A stretch of 64,000 nucleotides of DNA from the NCBI GenBank assembly GCA_011037195.1, contig JAAEAF010014543.1, forward strand, positions 1-64,000. Direction: 5' to 3'. The stretch comes from Triatoma infestans. Lineage: Eukaryota; Arthropoda; Insecta; Hemiptera; Reduviidae. Positions within the stretch are counted from its first letter, which is position 1. Every line of letters begins with the position of its first letter. Below are positions 1 through 12,700 of this stretch, piece after piece. The notes beneath the pieces were generated by a model that did not search any database, was not told the DNA's origin, and saw only the letters and a list, made by a program, of their open reading frames with translations. Position numbers and translations under genes: made by a program.

Positions 1-430
1 ATTCAGGACTATACAGAACAATTTCTTAGACTCGCGACTGACTCACCACGCTACACCAAAGTCACCCATTTACACGAGACAACTTCAACAGAAACTGTAC
101 ACAACTACATCAAAAATAGACTACTAAAACTACTGACATTCTTAGACTACCACACAAACCCTCTTTGCCGCGTAATTTGAAACTATGACAGAAGAATTAC
201 ATACAGACACAAAAATATTAGAAATATCCTTAATTAACCCTTCCCCCTGAGCTTCAGGTTTTCGTTCCTTTTCTCTGCAATATAAATTCCCAACGACAAT
301 ATGTCAGTTTTATTTGTAATGAAGGGTGTAATGTTTATCACATTGGAACTTCAATGTCATTTGTAAATATGTATGTAAAAATTTGTAAATAAAATTGTAT
401 TGAATTATTGAATTGAATTAAATGAAAAGC
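1..430 (+). mobile_element. 3' end of a jockey-like non-LTR retrotransposon
   Basis: Bases 1 to about 170 read as an open frame ending in residues like HTNPLCRVI before a TGA/TAA-rich stretch. A short basic tail ending in a 'NPL' motif is typical of the C-terminus of jockey-group reverse transcriptase proteins. A short 3' UTR follows, with an AATAAA signal near 389 and then repeated ATTGAATT units up to about 420, as often seen at the 3' end of target-primed elements. The catalytic domains are left of the window, so the clade is inferred from the C-terminus alone. Confidence 0.5.
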
Positions 431-664
431 CCTTTTGTTTTCTTTTTTTAGATATTTTATTCACATACAAACCCTTCGGTAAAAACTTGGTTTTCGTATT
501 TAAAAGACATCAAAACATCAATTTCATAAATTTGACATCATCGCAATAGTTTTTCTTGCGAGTGTCCGTCATGTTTTTATTGTCCAGTACATTTTAAACA
601 AAAAAAAAGAGTAAAATTTCCGAGTACTGCGCATTTATTAAAAAGTATTCTATTTGCTTTATAG
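431..664 (+). other. WDTC1 intron, end of upstream intron
   Basis: AT-rich sequence between the retroelement tail and the first exon in view. It ends in a pyrimidine-rich acceptor (tttgctttatag). No other feature is seen. Confidence 0.6.
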
Positions 665-776
665 GAAATTGGCCTCGGCGTCAGATGATTTTCTTGTAAT
701 TATTTGGGATCCCTTTACTTACCGAAGATTACAAACTATTCAGACCGGTCATCATGGAAATATATTTTCAGTCAAG
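665..776 (+). CDS. WDTC1: WDTC1 exon A (first exon in view)
   Basis: Preceded by the acceptor tatag and followed by donor gtacat. One carried base is followed by 37 codons: KLASASDDFLVIIWDP and ending GNIFSVK. This is a classic WD40 blade (SxDDxxxxxWD) that matches the vertebrate second blade closely. Confidence 0.9.
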
Positions 777-3700
777 GTACATTCTTTTTGTGTTATTTTA
801 TTGTTTATTTTGTTTTATTTATTTATTTTTTTTTATTTTTTTTACAACACACATACTCATTGAAATAATGGTATAATAAAATATATTAACTTTTGTAGTT
901 TATGCCAGAAACAAATGGTGAAATTATAGTTACTGGTGCTGGCGATCACGAAGTCCGAGTACATAATATTGTATGTAAAGAAACAACTAGAGTTTGCACC
1001 TGCCATTCAGGCAGAGTAAAAAGGCTTGCCACGGCGCCTGTAATGAACGATGTTTTCTGGAGTGCTGCAGAAGATGGCCTTATCAGGTATCATTCAATTC
1101 TTCTCTTAAAATTAAATTAATGGTGTTGATGGTTGAATTAATGGTTTCCCATGATAGCGGAAACCATTGCACAAATTATTGTTAATAATATATTCACCAG
1201 ATAGTACAATTTTTTTAAACCTTAAAACATGTAAAGTAGGTGGAAAACCTAACATCCAAAGATTGAAAAGATATGCGGGAATAATCGAATTTGAAATCTG
1301 TTCATAAGGCTATTAAATTTACTTCTATGGACACACCACGTGGCCCTGATGGAGTTAACATGCAAACAGTAAAAGCGTTGGAATCGCCCACATCATTAAA
1401 ACAATAGCTGAGATTATGCCGAAAACTGCATATACCCCTTTTAAATGATATCTTTAAGCATTTTTTCTACATTCAAATTGTTTGTTCTGCTAGCATATTG
1501 TTATTCGTTAATATGTTCGATTAATTTCCCGCAATCTATGGATGTGAGCACCTTGTAAACACTAGTAGGGCCTGTAATGTGCCTGAAATCAGTTTGTTTA
1601 AAAGTATTCTTTTAGGTTCTTCTGGAGTATTTGAGTTATCCCTCTGATAGAAGAAATTTACGGATCCCTCTTATATAACTTCTCAAGCGATTAGCATAGA
1701 CAGCAATATTCTGCTTTATCTGTTTGTTAAGATACTCATCTCAGCAGGTAGATCTTAGTATGTCTTGGGAATATTTAGCTAGCAAAGTAAATATACTTTC
1801 AAAGTTGTTTAACCAATAATTTGGATTTTCATCCGGTATAAGAGATTTCATGTTCTGCAATTTCTTAACAGCAGTTGCAACATCACCTCAGGCATGTTGT
1901 GTTCCTCAGCTGACAGAAAACATTTATAAGCCTATAGGAAGCCCCCCCCATAAGTCTTCCCCCTCCCCATAATTAACTATTCACTTTTGTGCTGGTATTC
2001 CATTTGCTGGAATATTTTTAGCTTCCAGAGATCTTTAAAACTTTGACTCGCTAATTGAAAATAGGCCTGTTTCCCGCAGCCTAGCCATGGACTCATCTTA
2101 TAACTTCTCAAGCGATTAGCATAGACAACAAGATTCTGCTTTATCTATTTGCAATGATACCCATCTTAGCAGGAAGATTAAATACCAATATTATTATTAC
2201 TATTTAATAATAATGAAAATAATATTAGAGAATTTACGAAATAATATTTAGATATATAAATAAATTCTATAAATTCAAATTCTAAAAATAATATTTAGAG
2301 AATATTTTTAATTATGTTGATAAATTTACAATAATTATCATTTTTCCAGACAATTTGATCTTCGCTTGCCTCACTCTTGTTTACGAAATGAACAGACTGT
2401 TTTAATTGATTTACGAACATATTCCGGCGAGACAACGGAAGCCAAATGTCTTGCCGTTAATCCAATGAAACCAGAACTTTTAGCTGTAGGAGCTAATGAC
2501 CCTTATATTCGTATATATGACCGTCGTATGATCAAGCTAGTAAAGGTGAGTATTTCTTTTTATTATTACCGCGAAGTATAACCCTGATTCCACAGCACTC
2601 TTTGAAAACTGTGTCCTGAACATGATTTTACCAATTTTTTTTTTTTGTAATGAAGAGAAATTCTAATGTTCTAACCTGCAAGTGGCAGGGTGTACATAAA
2701 TAGTGGTACACCGTTTCTCTAACTCCGTCATCGCAGTTCTGACAAATGGGACTAGACGTCCTGGCCCTATCTTAAACAAGTGACTGGATACACTTGGGTG
2801 TATCATCAATTCTATCAACGGCTTATGCCGTTTGTTGTTAAAAATAAATAAAATAAAAATAAATAAAATAATTTAGTTTACAAATTCCCAAAATAACTGA
2901 AAATATAATAAGTTTATATATACGCATTCGATGTATAGCGGAAAAGTGGTGCTTCCGGTTAACACTTCGAAATTATAGTTTTCTCCATACATTAAATTCT
3001 TATGAATAATTATATAGTCGGGATAGTAAAATACAAATTAGTTTGGATAGGGACCCAAACGCAAAAAATTGTAATCGTATCAAATTTTCTATATCAAGTT
3101 TTAACCGGAAATATCCTTTTTGAGGCCTACTAAGCCCCAAAAAAGTGGTTTGTATGTATAACTGTGTGTATATGTATGTATGTGATGAATAGCATAGCTC
3201 AAAAACAAAAAAAATTGTAGAAAGTTGAAACTTGATATTCCATTTAGGTATCACCATGGGATCTGACAGTACGTTATCTGTCAAAATTCCTCAACCGGAA
3301 GTACTACTTTACAAGTTTTTTTTTTTTTTTTTTTTTACTTTTTTCCGATTTTCTCAAAAATGGCTCCAACAATTTTTTTGAAACTTTGTTAAATCAAAGT
3401 ACACATACAAAGAGCTACAATGTTTATTTGAAACATTTCTCCGGTAAAATTCATTTAACGATAATTTTGGGGCAGAGGTGGGGTTATGGTTCTGTCTAAA
3501 GTGTTATTTTTCAGTTTACTATACAACAATTCTATCATCTAAATAATATTCATAATATTAATTAATTAATATTAAATTTGTTGAAATTCCGTGTTTAAAA
3601 AAAAAAAAATCGGATGACCGGAAGTGTGTTTACTTTACCACCTTTACTAAATGATTTTTTTTTTTTTTTCACTTTTTCGCGATTCATTCTCAAAAAACAA

Positions 3701-6700
3701 ATAGCTCGACGATTTTTCTTGAAACTTCACATATAAACTACACATACAAAGATGTATAACTTTTATTTGAAACATTTCTCTGGGTAAAATACATTTAAGG
3801 GCACTTTTAAGGCAGGGGTGGGGTTATGTTTTTTCTCTTAAGTGCTATCATAAGTTGATTATACAATTCTATCATCTAAACAAAATTAATTATAAATAAA
3901 TAGATGGCCAAAATTTTCGAGTTTTAAGAAAATTAGTAAACCGGAAGTGCGCTTTTACTGAACAGTTTTTTTTATTTATTTAGTTTTTGACGAATTTCAT
4001 TAAACTTGTCACACTAATTATAAAATTTGTCAATTATAATTTTGAAAACTAGAGTAATAGAAAGTTGTGTGAGTGTTTCACACCAGATTTTTTTGTTGTT
4101 GTTTTTTTTTTGATCCCGGTTTACTTCATTCGCGTTAAGACTGGCTATAAACATATTTCCATTACAGCATTAGAAAGATCATTCATTTAGCAATGGTGGT
4201 GCAAACTATTTCGTATGTCTGCTGAAGAACTCCCACGAATATGGTACAATCGTATCATTTTGAACATATGATTAAAATAGCTTTTGGAAAACTTTAAAAG
4301 CAATAAATTGGTTCAAGCTCTTACATGACGTACTTTGTTCCGCTTTGCATGACGAAGGTATGCAATCTTTAAATGATTATAATGAGGGGACACTGCGTTG
4401 GAGTTTGCCATTTTTTAGGAGAACCCAAAGGCAAATAGGTTTATATGTGCTAAGAAAACCCTGTCTAGCTGTGAATGGACGAACATCATAAAGCTCAATA
4501 CGAATTACGCCCCTCTTCGTGCTCTTCCTAGAGTCGGTGGGCAGCCTGCGGGAGCTGTTGGACCCATCTGTCGCAGATGCGGCAGAGAGCCTGAAACACC
4601 AGCCCATGTGCTTGGTACATGTCCGAATAGCATACTCCTAATAACTTGACGCCATCACAGAGTGAAGCACGCTATCATGGATTTGATGTATCAAAGGGGC
4701 TTTATAAGTTTTGAGGAAGTTTATGCCATCGATACGAACGGTTCAGTCAGGTATGCCGACATCGTGACCTTACAGAAAAACAGTGACATTGTTTTTGTTT
4801 TGGATCCAACGATCATATACGAAACTAATGATCCGAGTCAAGCGTACAAGGTCCACAGGAGAAGAGCAATTCAAGTGTATTCCTCACTTCAAGGAAAAAT
4901 TTAGACACCAGTTTGTAGGCAGGATATAGGGTGCAGGGCCTGTGGTTTGGCTCAAGAGATATCATCCCAAGGGAGACATCCGACTTTTTGGGCAGCGCTG
5001 GCATCAGCCTCGATGACTTGCTCCCGATTGTGGAGGACTTCATTGCTGACTCCCTGGGCATAATATCCCAGCACTTGCACGGATGAAAATAATTCACATG
5101 TTTAAGTATTTTTTTTGTTTTCTACCACCCTGACTATTTCAGTCACCCATGAGGTCCCTGAAATTATTATCTTTTCATTATTAGATATTTTACTTTATTA
5201 TCAATTTGTTTTAAACATATGTCTCTCGATTGATTGGTATACTGAGTCGTCTAACAGCTCAATATCGTCAACAAAATATCTCGAAAACGATGAGCCGCAG
5301 GAAACTCAAACTTGGTATTCCTTTTAGATTTCGCTACCGCATCTGACCGCATCATAAAGGTTACGGTCAAACTCCATCAACCAGACGTGCGACTTTACTA
5401 AATGATTTTTTTCTTCACTTTTTCGTGATTTTTTTTGAAAATGACTTTAACGATTTTCTTTAAACTTCGTATACTATCTACACACATAAATACCTACCAC
5501 TTTTATTTGAAACATTTTCCCGGAAAAATTTGATTTTGAGGGCTTTGGGGGAAGAGCATCCTTAAGCTTTCCTGTATAATATAGAATTAATGTATTAGCA
5601 TAGGTAGAATTCGAAATTAGAAGAAAATCGGTCAAGCGGAAGTGCATTATTATTTGTCTTTGCGGAGGGACCAAACCCTACGCTACCCCAAGAAAAACAA
5701 CAACAAATCGAGTTTAGAACAAATATCCAGACACGAGTCTAATCCATCTAAGATTCACCACAATCCGAACAAATCGGACAGTATCCTTAAGGGGAAATAG
5801 CCTCAGCTCTCCGACCAAAGGTCCTGAACCTAATGTCGTCATAACCCAGACATTCAGTCATAAGATGGATGGGTGTTTTCTCCTCTGTGTCACACAATCT
5901 ACAAAATGGATCCGTCATGAGCCCCATTACGTAGAGATGTATCCTTAAACCACAATGACCAGTAAGGGATCCAACCAGGCCTGAGAGAGCTCCGTGAAAG
6001 ACACAACAACGTCTCAGTAATAGCCCTGTCCGGATCCCCGATGAGCATTTTGGATTGCCGACAACCAACTGAGCTCATCCATAAGGATGAATGCTGTGAA
6101 GCTGTCCATGATGGAAGCCTGACAGACATGTGCCAGAAGACACGCCAACAGCTGGCTCGGTACCAATGAAAGGGAGAGAAGCGCCTAATTTGGCAAACCT
6201 ATCCACCTCCTCATTCCCAAAAATTCCCATGTGACCCGGTACCCAGACTAGAAGCACATCCTTCAGATGAGAAAGCTCTTCCAGTCTGTTAGAACATTCT
6301 AACACCAACCTGGAAGTGAAGACACATGAACTCAGCGCCTTCAGCGCAGCATGGCTGTCCGAGCAGATACAAACACCTTTTAAGTTTGTGTTACGTACCC
6401 TTTCATCCAAGATACAACAAAGAATAGCATAAACCTCAGTCTGGAAGACTGTGGTCCGTTCACCAAGAGATACTACGAAATGATCTCCGGTCTCAAAATA
6501 GACGGCAGCTCTAGATCTACCATCCACTCTGGAACCGTAGAAACATTCCAGTATAGATTAAGCATTATAGAAATTTTCCGTGGTAGCCTGCTTCATTTTG
6601 TGGTCATCGGCCGGTTTCGGGCGTTCGTCCATCTTCAGGATGCGTTTTTCAGACAATGTGACAACACAGACTTTGCACAGAGCAAATTCAGTTTTACTAG

Positions 6701-9700
6701 CAAGTCTGTGTTGTCACACTGTCTGAAAAACGCATCCTGAAGATAGGCGAACGTCCGAAACCGGTCGATGACCACAAAATGAAGCAGGCTTCCACGGAAA
6801 ATATCTCTGATGCTTAGTATAGATTTTTGAGTTTTCTGGAATTTTTTTTTTAAACGCGCTTTAGGGATTTACTTTAAATCTTGAATGCTTAGTACATATA
6901 CGTATCACTTCACTTTTATTTGGAACATTTACCCGGAAAAATTCATTAGGGATTCTAGAGATGGTCAAATTAAAAATGCCGCCGCAAGGGCTGTTCGATT
7001 GGGTGGTGAGTACCATAGGCTAGTATACTACAGTCATTCACATCCATATTCGTACACGTCAGCTTTTCTAAAAAATTTAGATAAACATTTTTATTTGTTC
7101 TCCTTATTTTATTTTTTCACTTTTATGTTTTGAATTTTCCCATAAACTATCAATATATTTTTTGTGGTTAAACATTCCCTTAATAAAACGAGGGATTGCC
7201 CTCACCATTTGCAGAAAAATACCCCAGGACCATAACAGAATCGGCACCGTACTTTACTGTACCCTGTAAATTTTTTGGGTTTAGGCTTGAATTTTTTAAC
7301 CTCCAAATTAACTGTTTATTATCACTTTAAAAATGTTAAATTTACTTTCATCTGTAAAAAGAACAGCTTCCAACACTTGTAAGTCTTCAAACGATGAAGT
7401 TTTGCGAATTCAAGATGCTTCTTTTTATTGATAGCACTCAAGAACGGTTTTCTCCTTGCAGCTAGGCAGTTATTTCTGCCTGTGGTGTGGGCAATCCCTC
7501 ATTTTATTAAGAAATAATGGACAACAAACAATATTTTAATATTTTAAGAAAAAATTTAAAATGTACTGTGACCAAATTAGGCATAGAAAAAAATTTTGTT
7601 TTTTCTCAGGACAATGATCCTAAACATAAAGCTTGAAAAACATATGAGTGGCTAGTCTTTAATTGCCCGAAAATTCTCAGTATCTGTCCTCAATCTCAAT
7701 GTATATACATTGTATTTATATGTTGTTGTTGTGGTTGGTTCCGCAGAGCTGGAAAGCATCAGAGACATTTTCCGTGTTAGCTTGCTTCATTTTGTGAACA
7801 AACTTCGCAAGTGAACAACTATTCAAAACCCTCTTCCCATAATAAAAAAACCAAATAGATTTTAAGTTATAGTTTTAATTCTATTAGTTCTTAAGCGTGT
7901 ATATACGAACCATAACTGCCTTAAGGTGTAAATATGTAAATAATGTATGCAAGAGAAAAAAATAAAAATGTCAATGCGGAATTTACATTACATTAAGCTT
8001 GGCTAACACACTTATAAATTATCAAATTTTTCAGTGATATACTTGTTCATATATGTTGTTTTATTCGTATATATATTTGCTCATATATATTGTTCGATTT
8101 TTTCATTTCTTTTGATCATTTTAGTTTAACAAAAATATCTGATGATCATATAACTCGTAGTCTGTCCTTTCTTGTCAGTGACTATTTCACAACAGCGCAC
8201 GGATAATGCAGTGTTATTTCATGCTGCTATAAATAAATAACCAGAATAAGATAGTTAGATAGTTAATTATAAAATGAATCTCCATCCTACAACAGAGTTT
8301 GAGATTATACCGCCACGTGTTGGATGTTTTCCATTTTAAGTAAAATATGCCCCTTTAAAAACCCAAACACGTGTTCCTTTTTCTACTCAGGTATCACCGC
8401 CCTACCGCTAGTGACCTAGTTTAAGAGTTTAGTTTTTAAATACATTTAAAAGACTAGACAGTGTGTAAAATGAATTTTCTCTGTGCAAGTCTGTGTTATC
8501 ACTCTGTTTGGCAAACGCATCCTGAAGATGGACGAACGCCCGAAACCGAACGATGACCCAAAAAGAACAGGCTAGCACGAAAATGTCCTGATTGTATTAT
8601 GTATTTAAGATCAGATATATAATATATATAGATATATATATATATCTGAACGATTTTTTTAAAATTCCACATTATTTTTAATTTTATCGCTTATTAAATT
8701 TATTTAATTAAATTTTATTTTAAATTATTATATCGTTTATCGTCTTTATTAGCTTAACTTTATATGTGTATACTAAACAGTGAAACCTTCCTTTCCTAAA
8801 CTTTCACAATTCAGTCAAAAGCCAACAAGTATACCATACAATAAGTTTATATATATATATATATATTTTTTTTTCTAAAACGTAGAATAAAAATGTAACG
8901 ATAGTATTTAAGATCAGATATACATTAAAATATAAAATGTAGAATACGATATACTGTAAGTAAAATATTCTATCCAACTCTTATGTCTTTGTAAAACGAT
9001 CATTTTAATGAATAATTAGAAAATTGAATAATTAGACCTGTATAATCTATAGTGCCGTGTAGAGACCCTTGGAAATGAGCTTGGGAGCATAAAAGTATAT
9101 AAAGTATGTACTTGTCCCGAAAAATTAGTAGCTTATTACAATTACATCAAATCGTAAGATCCAAAAGAAGACAAAACAAATTATTAACCATAAATTTTGT
9201 TAGTTGAAAAAATCAACATTGAATTTCTAAGTCCTTTGTTTAAAAAAAGAAAAAACAAAAGTCCTATCTTTTCAGCGAAATGTTTAATCAATTTCTGGTT
9301 TCTTCTAATAATGTTTTTTAATTCTAGAGGCCGCAACCTATCCCAGTCTTATCTTCGGTACCAGTAGATCTTTGCTGAAAATTTCCAAAATAAAAATTTG
9401 TGAGTGGTGTGTTTATTAATGAATATGGATGTACGTTTAAACATTGATAACCCCCCTTTTTATATTTTAATTAATTTTTAATAATGACAACGCTTCTTTG
9501 TTCATAGTTCCTAAAATGCTTTTAACGCAGCACGAGAATAGCTTAAAATTCAGTTTTGCCAGAAATATAATCTTCGATCGGGGTGGCCTTCGTTAAGGCA
9601 CGAGAAGAGTAAGAGTGTAGTTGTCTACTTCTCCACTTCTAACAATCGCGCTCTGAGCTATCGCCAAATTTGCTTTTTTAGATGACCTCTGGTTAAATTG

Positions 9701-12700
9701 TGATTAAACCTTAGTCGATTAAGAGTTGTGGAGAAACGCCATTCCTTTGCAAACCAAGGTTGACTTGGAATACACAATTTGATTTCACCGTAGTCCGTAT
9801 CTTTCGTTTCTATGAGCCATTTATTAAGACATTTGTTAATTCCATACATGCTTAGACACAAAGATGGAACATATTCCTTTTACTTTGCTCTTCAGTTTTT
9901 TGCTAATCTGTCGGACATTTCATCACTAAACTTTATCCTTTAATCTATGCCAAATGTATCTTATCTTCAATTTTCTCCAGGGAATGAGCGATGCTGATGA
10001 TAGAGGAATTTCTGCTATCTTTCAGGCATTTCTGTTGCCATTGTTATTTTATGTAAAAGACTGGCTACCCAAGCGTGCCTAGTTGATACATCTGTCAGAA
10101 CCCTGACCCAGTACTCTACTCAGGGAGAGAAGATGAGTAAGTCTCCCTATCTTGAACCTTTTATAAATTGTTTAGGCTGGAGACACCTCGCTAGCCCCTG
10201 AGTGCTTCTCCAATTTTTTTTTCGATTCTGTTGCAGAATTGCTTAGTTACGACTACTACTGGCTGGGACCACAAAATGTTAATGTGGATACCATCTTAGC
10301 CAACTCGTCCCTCTCTCGTTGCCCCCTATACCTACTTTAGAGGTAGAGAAACTTTCCATTTCCTCTCTCCTGGCTCATCTTGCATATGTTTTAACCCTGA
10401 TTATTGTCTTGTTTCTGGGTTTTATTTATTTGTTTCATTTTCCGCGGGCATTTTCTTTTTTTTTTTTGTAATTTAAGGCGCGTCAACATCTATGGTCATT
10501 GGCGCCCGGAGCATTTTCAGTGCACTGCCTGCCTCCGGGCAGTGTTCTCTCGTTTCCGCGGATAATTATTTTCATTTCATCTGAGACCCATCCTAATGTT
10601 TTACGATGTTTTTTAATTTGTATAACATAAAAAATATTATATTACGAACGTTTTCCATACACCAAGCCCAATAATTACAATATTTATTTTAATATATACA
10701 TACATTTTCTATGTTATAAATTCTGGAATAGGAGGACTAATAAAGCAAAGAAGAATCGAGGAAATTGACTGCCGATATGCAGCAGCCATTATTGGTTAAT
10801 ATTATTCGTCTAGTGGGAGGGTCCAAACTCTCCATATCCTGGGCCCCCATAAGCTATCCCAAATATAATTTAAGTCTTAATTATAATAGAAATGTCCGGA
10901 ACTCCTTTGAAAATTTAATTTTTTAAAATATTGATAAAATGTCATTACAGAGTCCTATAGCTTCTTCCTCTATATACGAAGATAATGTGCCACCAGGATG
11001 TGTTCAACATTTTGTGCCGGGTAATTTATTCTATTTTATTTTTGAAAATATTTCTATATCAGTTTTATTTTGTAAATAATTATTTATAATAGTAATTATT
11101 GTTAATATAGGTCATATTGCATGCAGAAAAAATTCTACAGAAAATGATATACATGAATACAGTGCGACTTATGTAGCATTTGGACCAAATGGAAACGAAT
11201 TGTTAGTTAATTTGGGAAGTGAACAAATATATTTGTACGATATAAATACGAATATGACTAGTCTTTTAGTTCGTCTTACCAATGACAACAGAGGTTTGTA
11301 GCCTTTGCAACTAATTAACAACTTGCCTAGTTTCATTGCCATATCTCTGTTACGTGGTTCACTTAACATCTTAATTGGCCTTACCGTTTTTTTTTGTTTG
11401 TTTCAGAGTTGAAAGAACCATTGAAAGGTTACTGTATGAATGGAATTAATTCTACATCATCCGATTTATCGTCCAGAAATAAACCTACCTTACCTGAGCA
11501 TATAAATTCCTTAAAACTTGGCGTATGTATTTTATAGTCGTCTTAAAAAGTTTTTGTCTTGCTTTGTTCAAATTTTCTCTCATTGCTGTGATTGATAATT
11601 GCAATTCTTCTATTGGCTCTGCGGCAATTTAAGGATTTATTTTTTTCTTAAGCCTCTATCTTCTCTTACACATAGTTTTATTTATTTCTCTTACTGCATT
11701 CCGTTCACACCACCGTATCTGACACGAAGGTTCGGCCAAAAGCTATAACCGGAAATGCGTGCAAACCATATTCCATTTTTTTTTTTTTTTAAACAATTTT
11801 TCGCTATTTTGAAAAATTTATCACGTGTAGATTCTCCCTTTGATATAACGTAGATGATTACTTAACATTTAGTAAATATAAGTTTAAAGAATATTTATCA
11901 ATAACAATTATAATGATCTTTCATGAAAAACGCTTAGTTACCAAGTTGGGGCCGCTCCGCTCCAGTGGTTCATTGAAGCATTGTAAATCCAATACCATTT
12001 AAGGCGATTCTCTTTTGAAGAAGCTCACTTGCAATATGGGTGAACCGTCGGTTTATGTGGCAATCCATTGAGGCGATCTCAATCCGGACACTTCTAAGTA
12101 TTTTTCAATGATGGATGACGATAGTGAGATTCGATCTCAATCCGGACACTTTTAAGTATTTTTCAATGATGGATGACGATAGTGAGATTTGGTCTTTAAA
12201 AATAAAATAAAAACTTATATTTTTGCCAACGTTTCGACAAATATATTGTCTTAATCAAGACATAAAAATAATAAATGTTAAACATTAAAAAATGACACAA
12301 CACTTTATTTGTTGAAAAATTAGTATGTGTATACACAGCAACACCCCAGAGAACAGTGAACATAAACACCACAGTGTACAGCGAATGAAGGTTGGAGCGG
12401 GTATGATAGATTTGTCGAAACTTTGGCAAAAATATATGTTTTATTATTTTTAAAGACCGAATCTCCTTATCCTCATCCATCATCTTAAGATCGATCAAGA
12501 AAAATATTCCGTATTTTTCAATCATAACTGTGTAAATTGTAATATGAGAAAGTCATGTGAGTGTTTCATATCCGATTTTTTTTTTTTTTGTTACAATTTT
12601 CTCAAAATTGGTTCCAATAATTATCTTTAAACTTGGTATAACTTCGCATATACTGCCTTCACTTTTTTTGGAATGTTGCAAGCTGATTTCAGAGAAGTTT

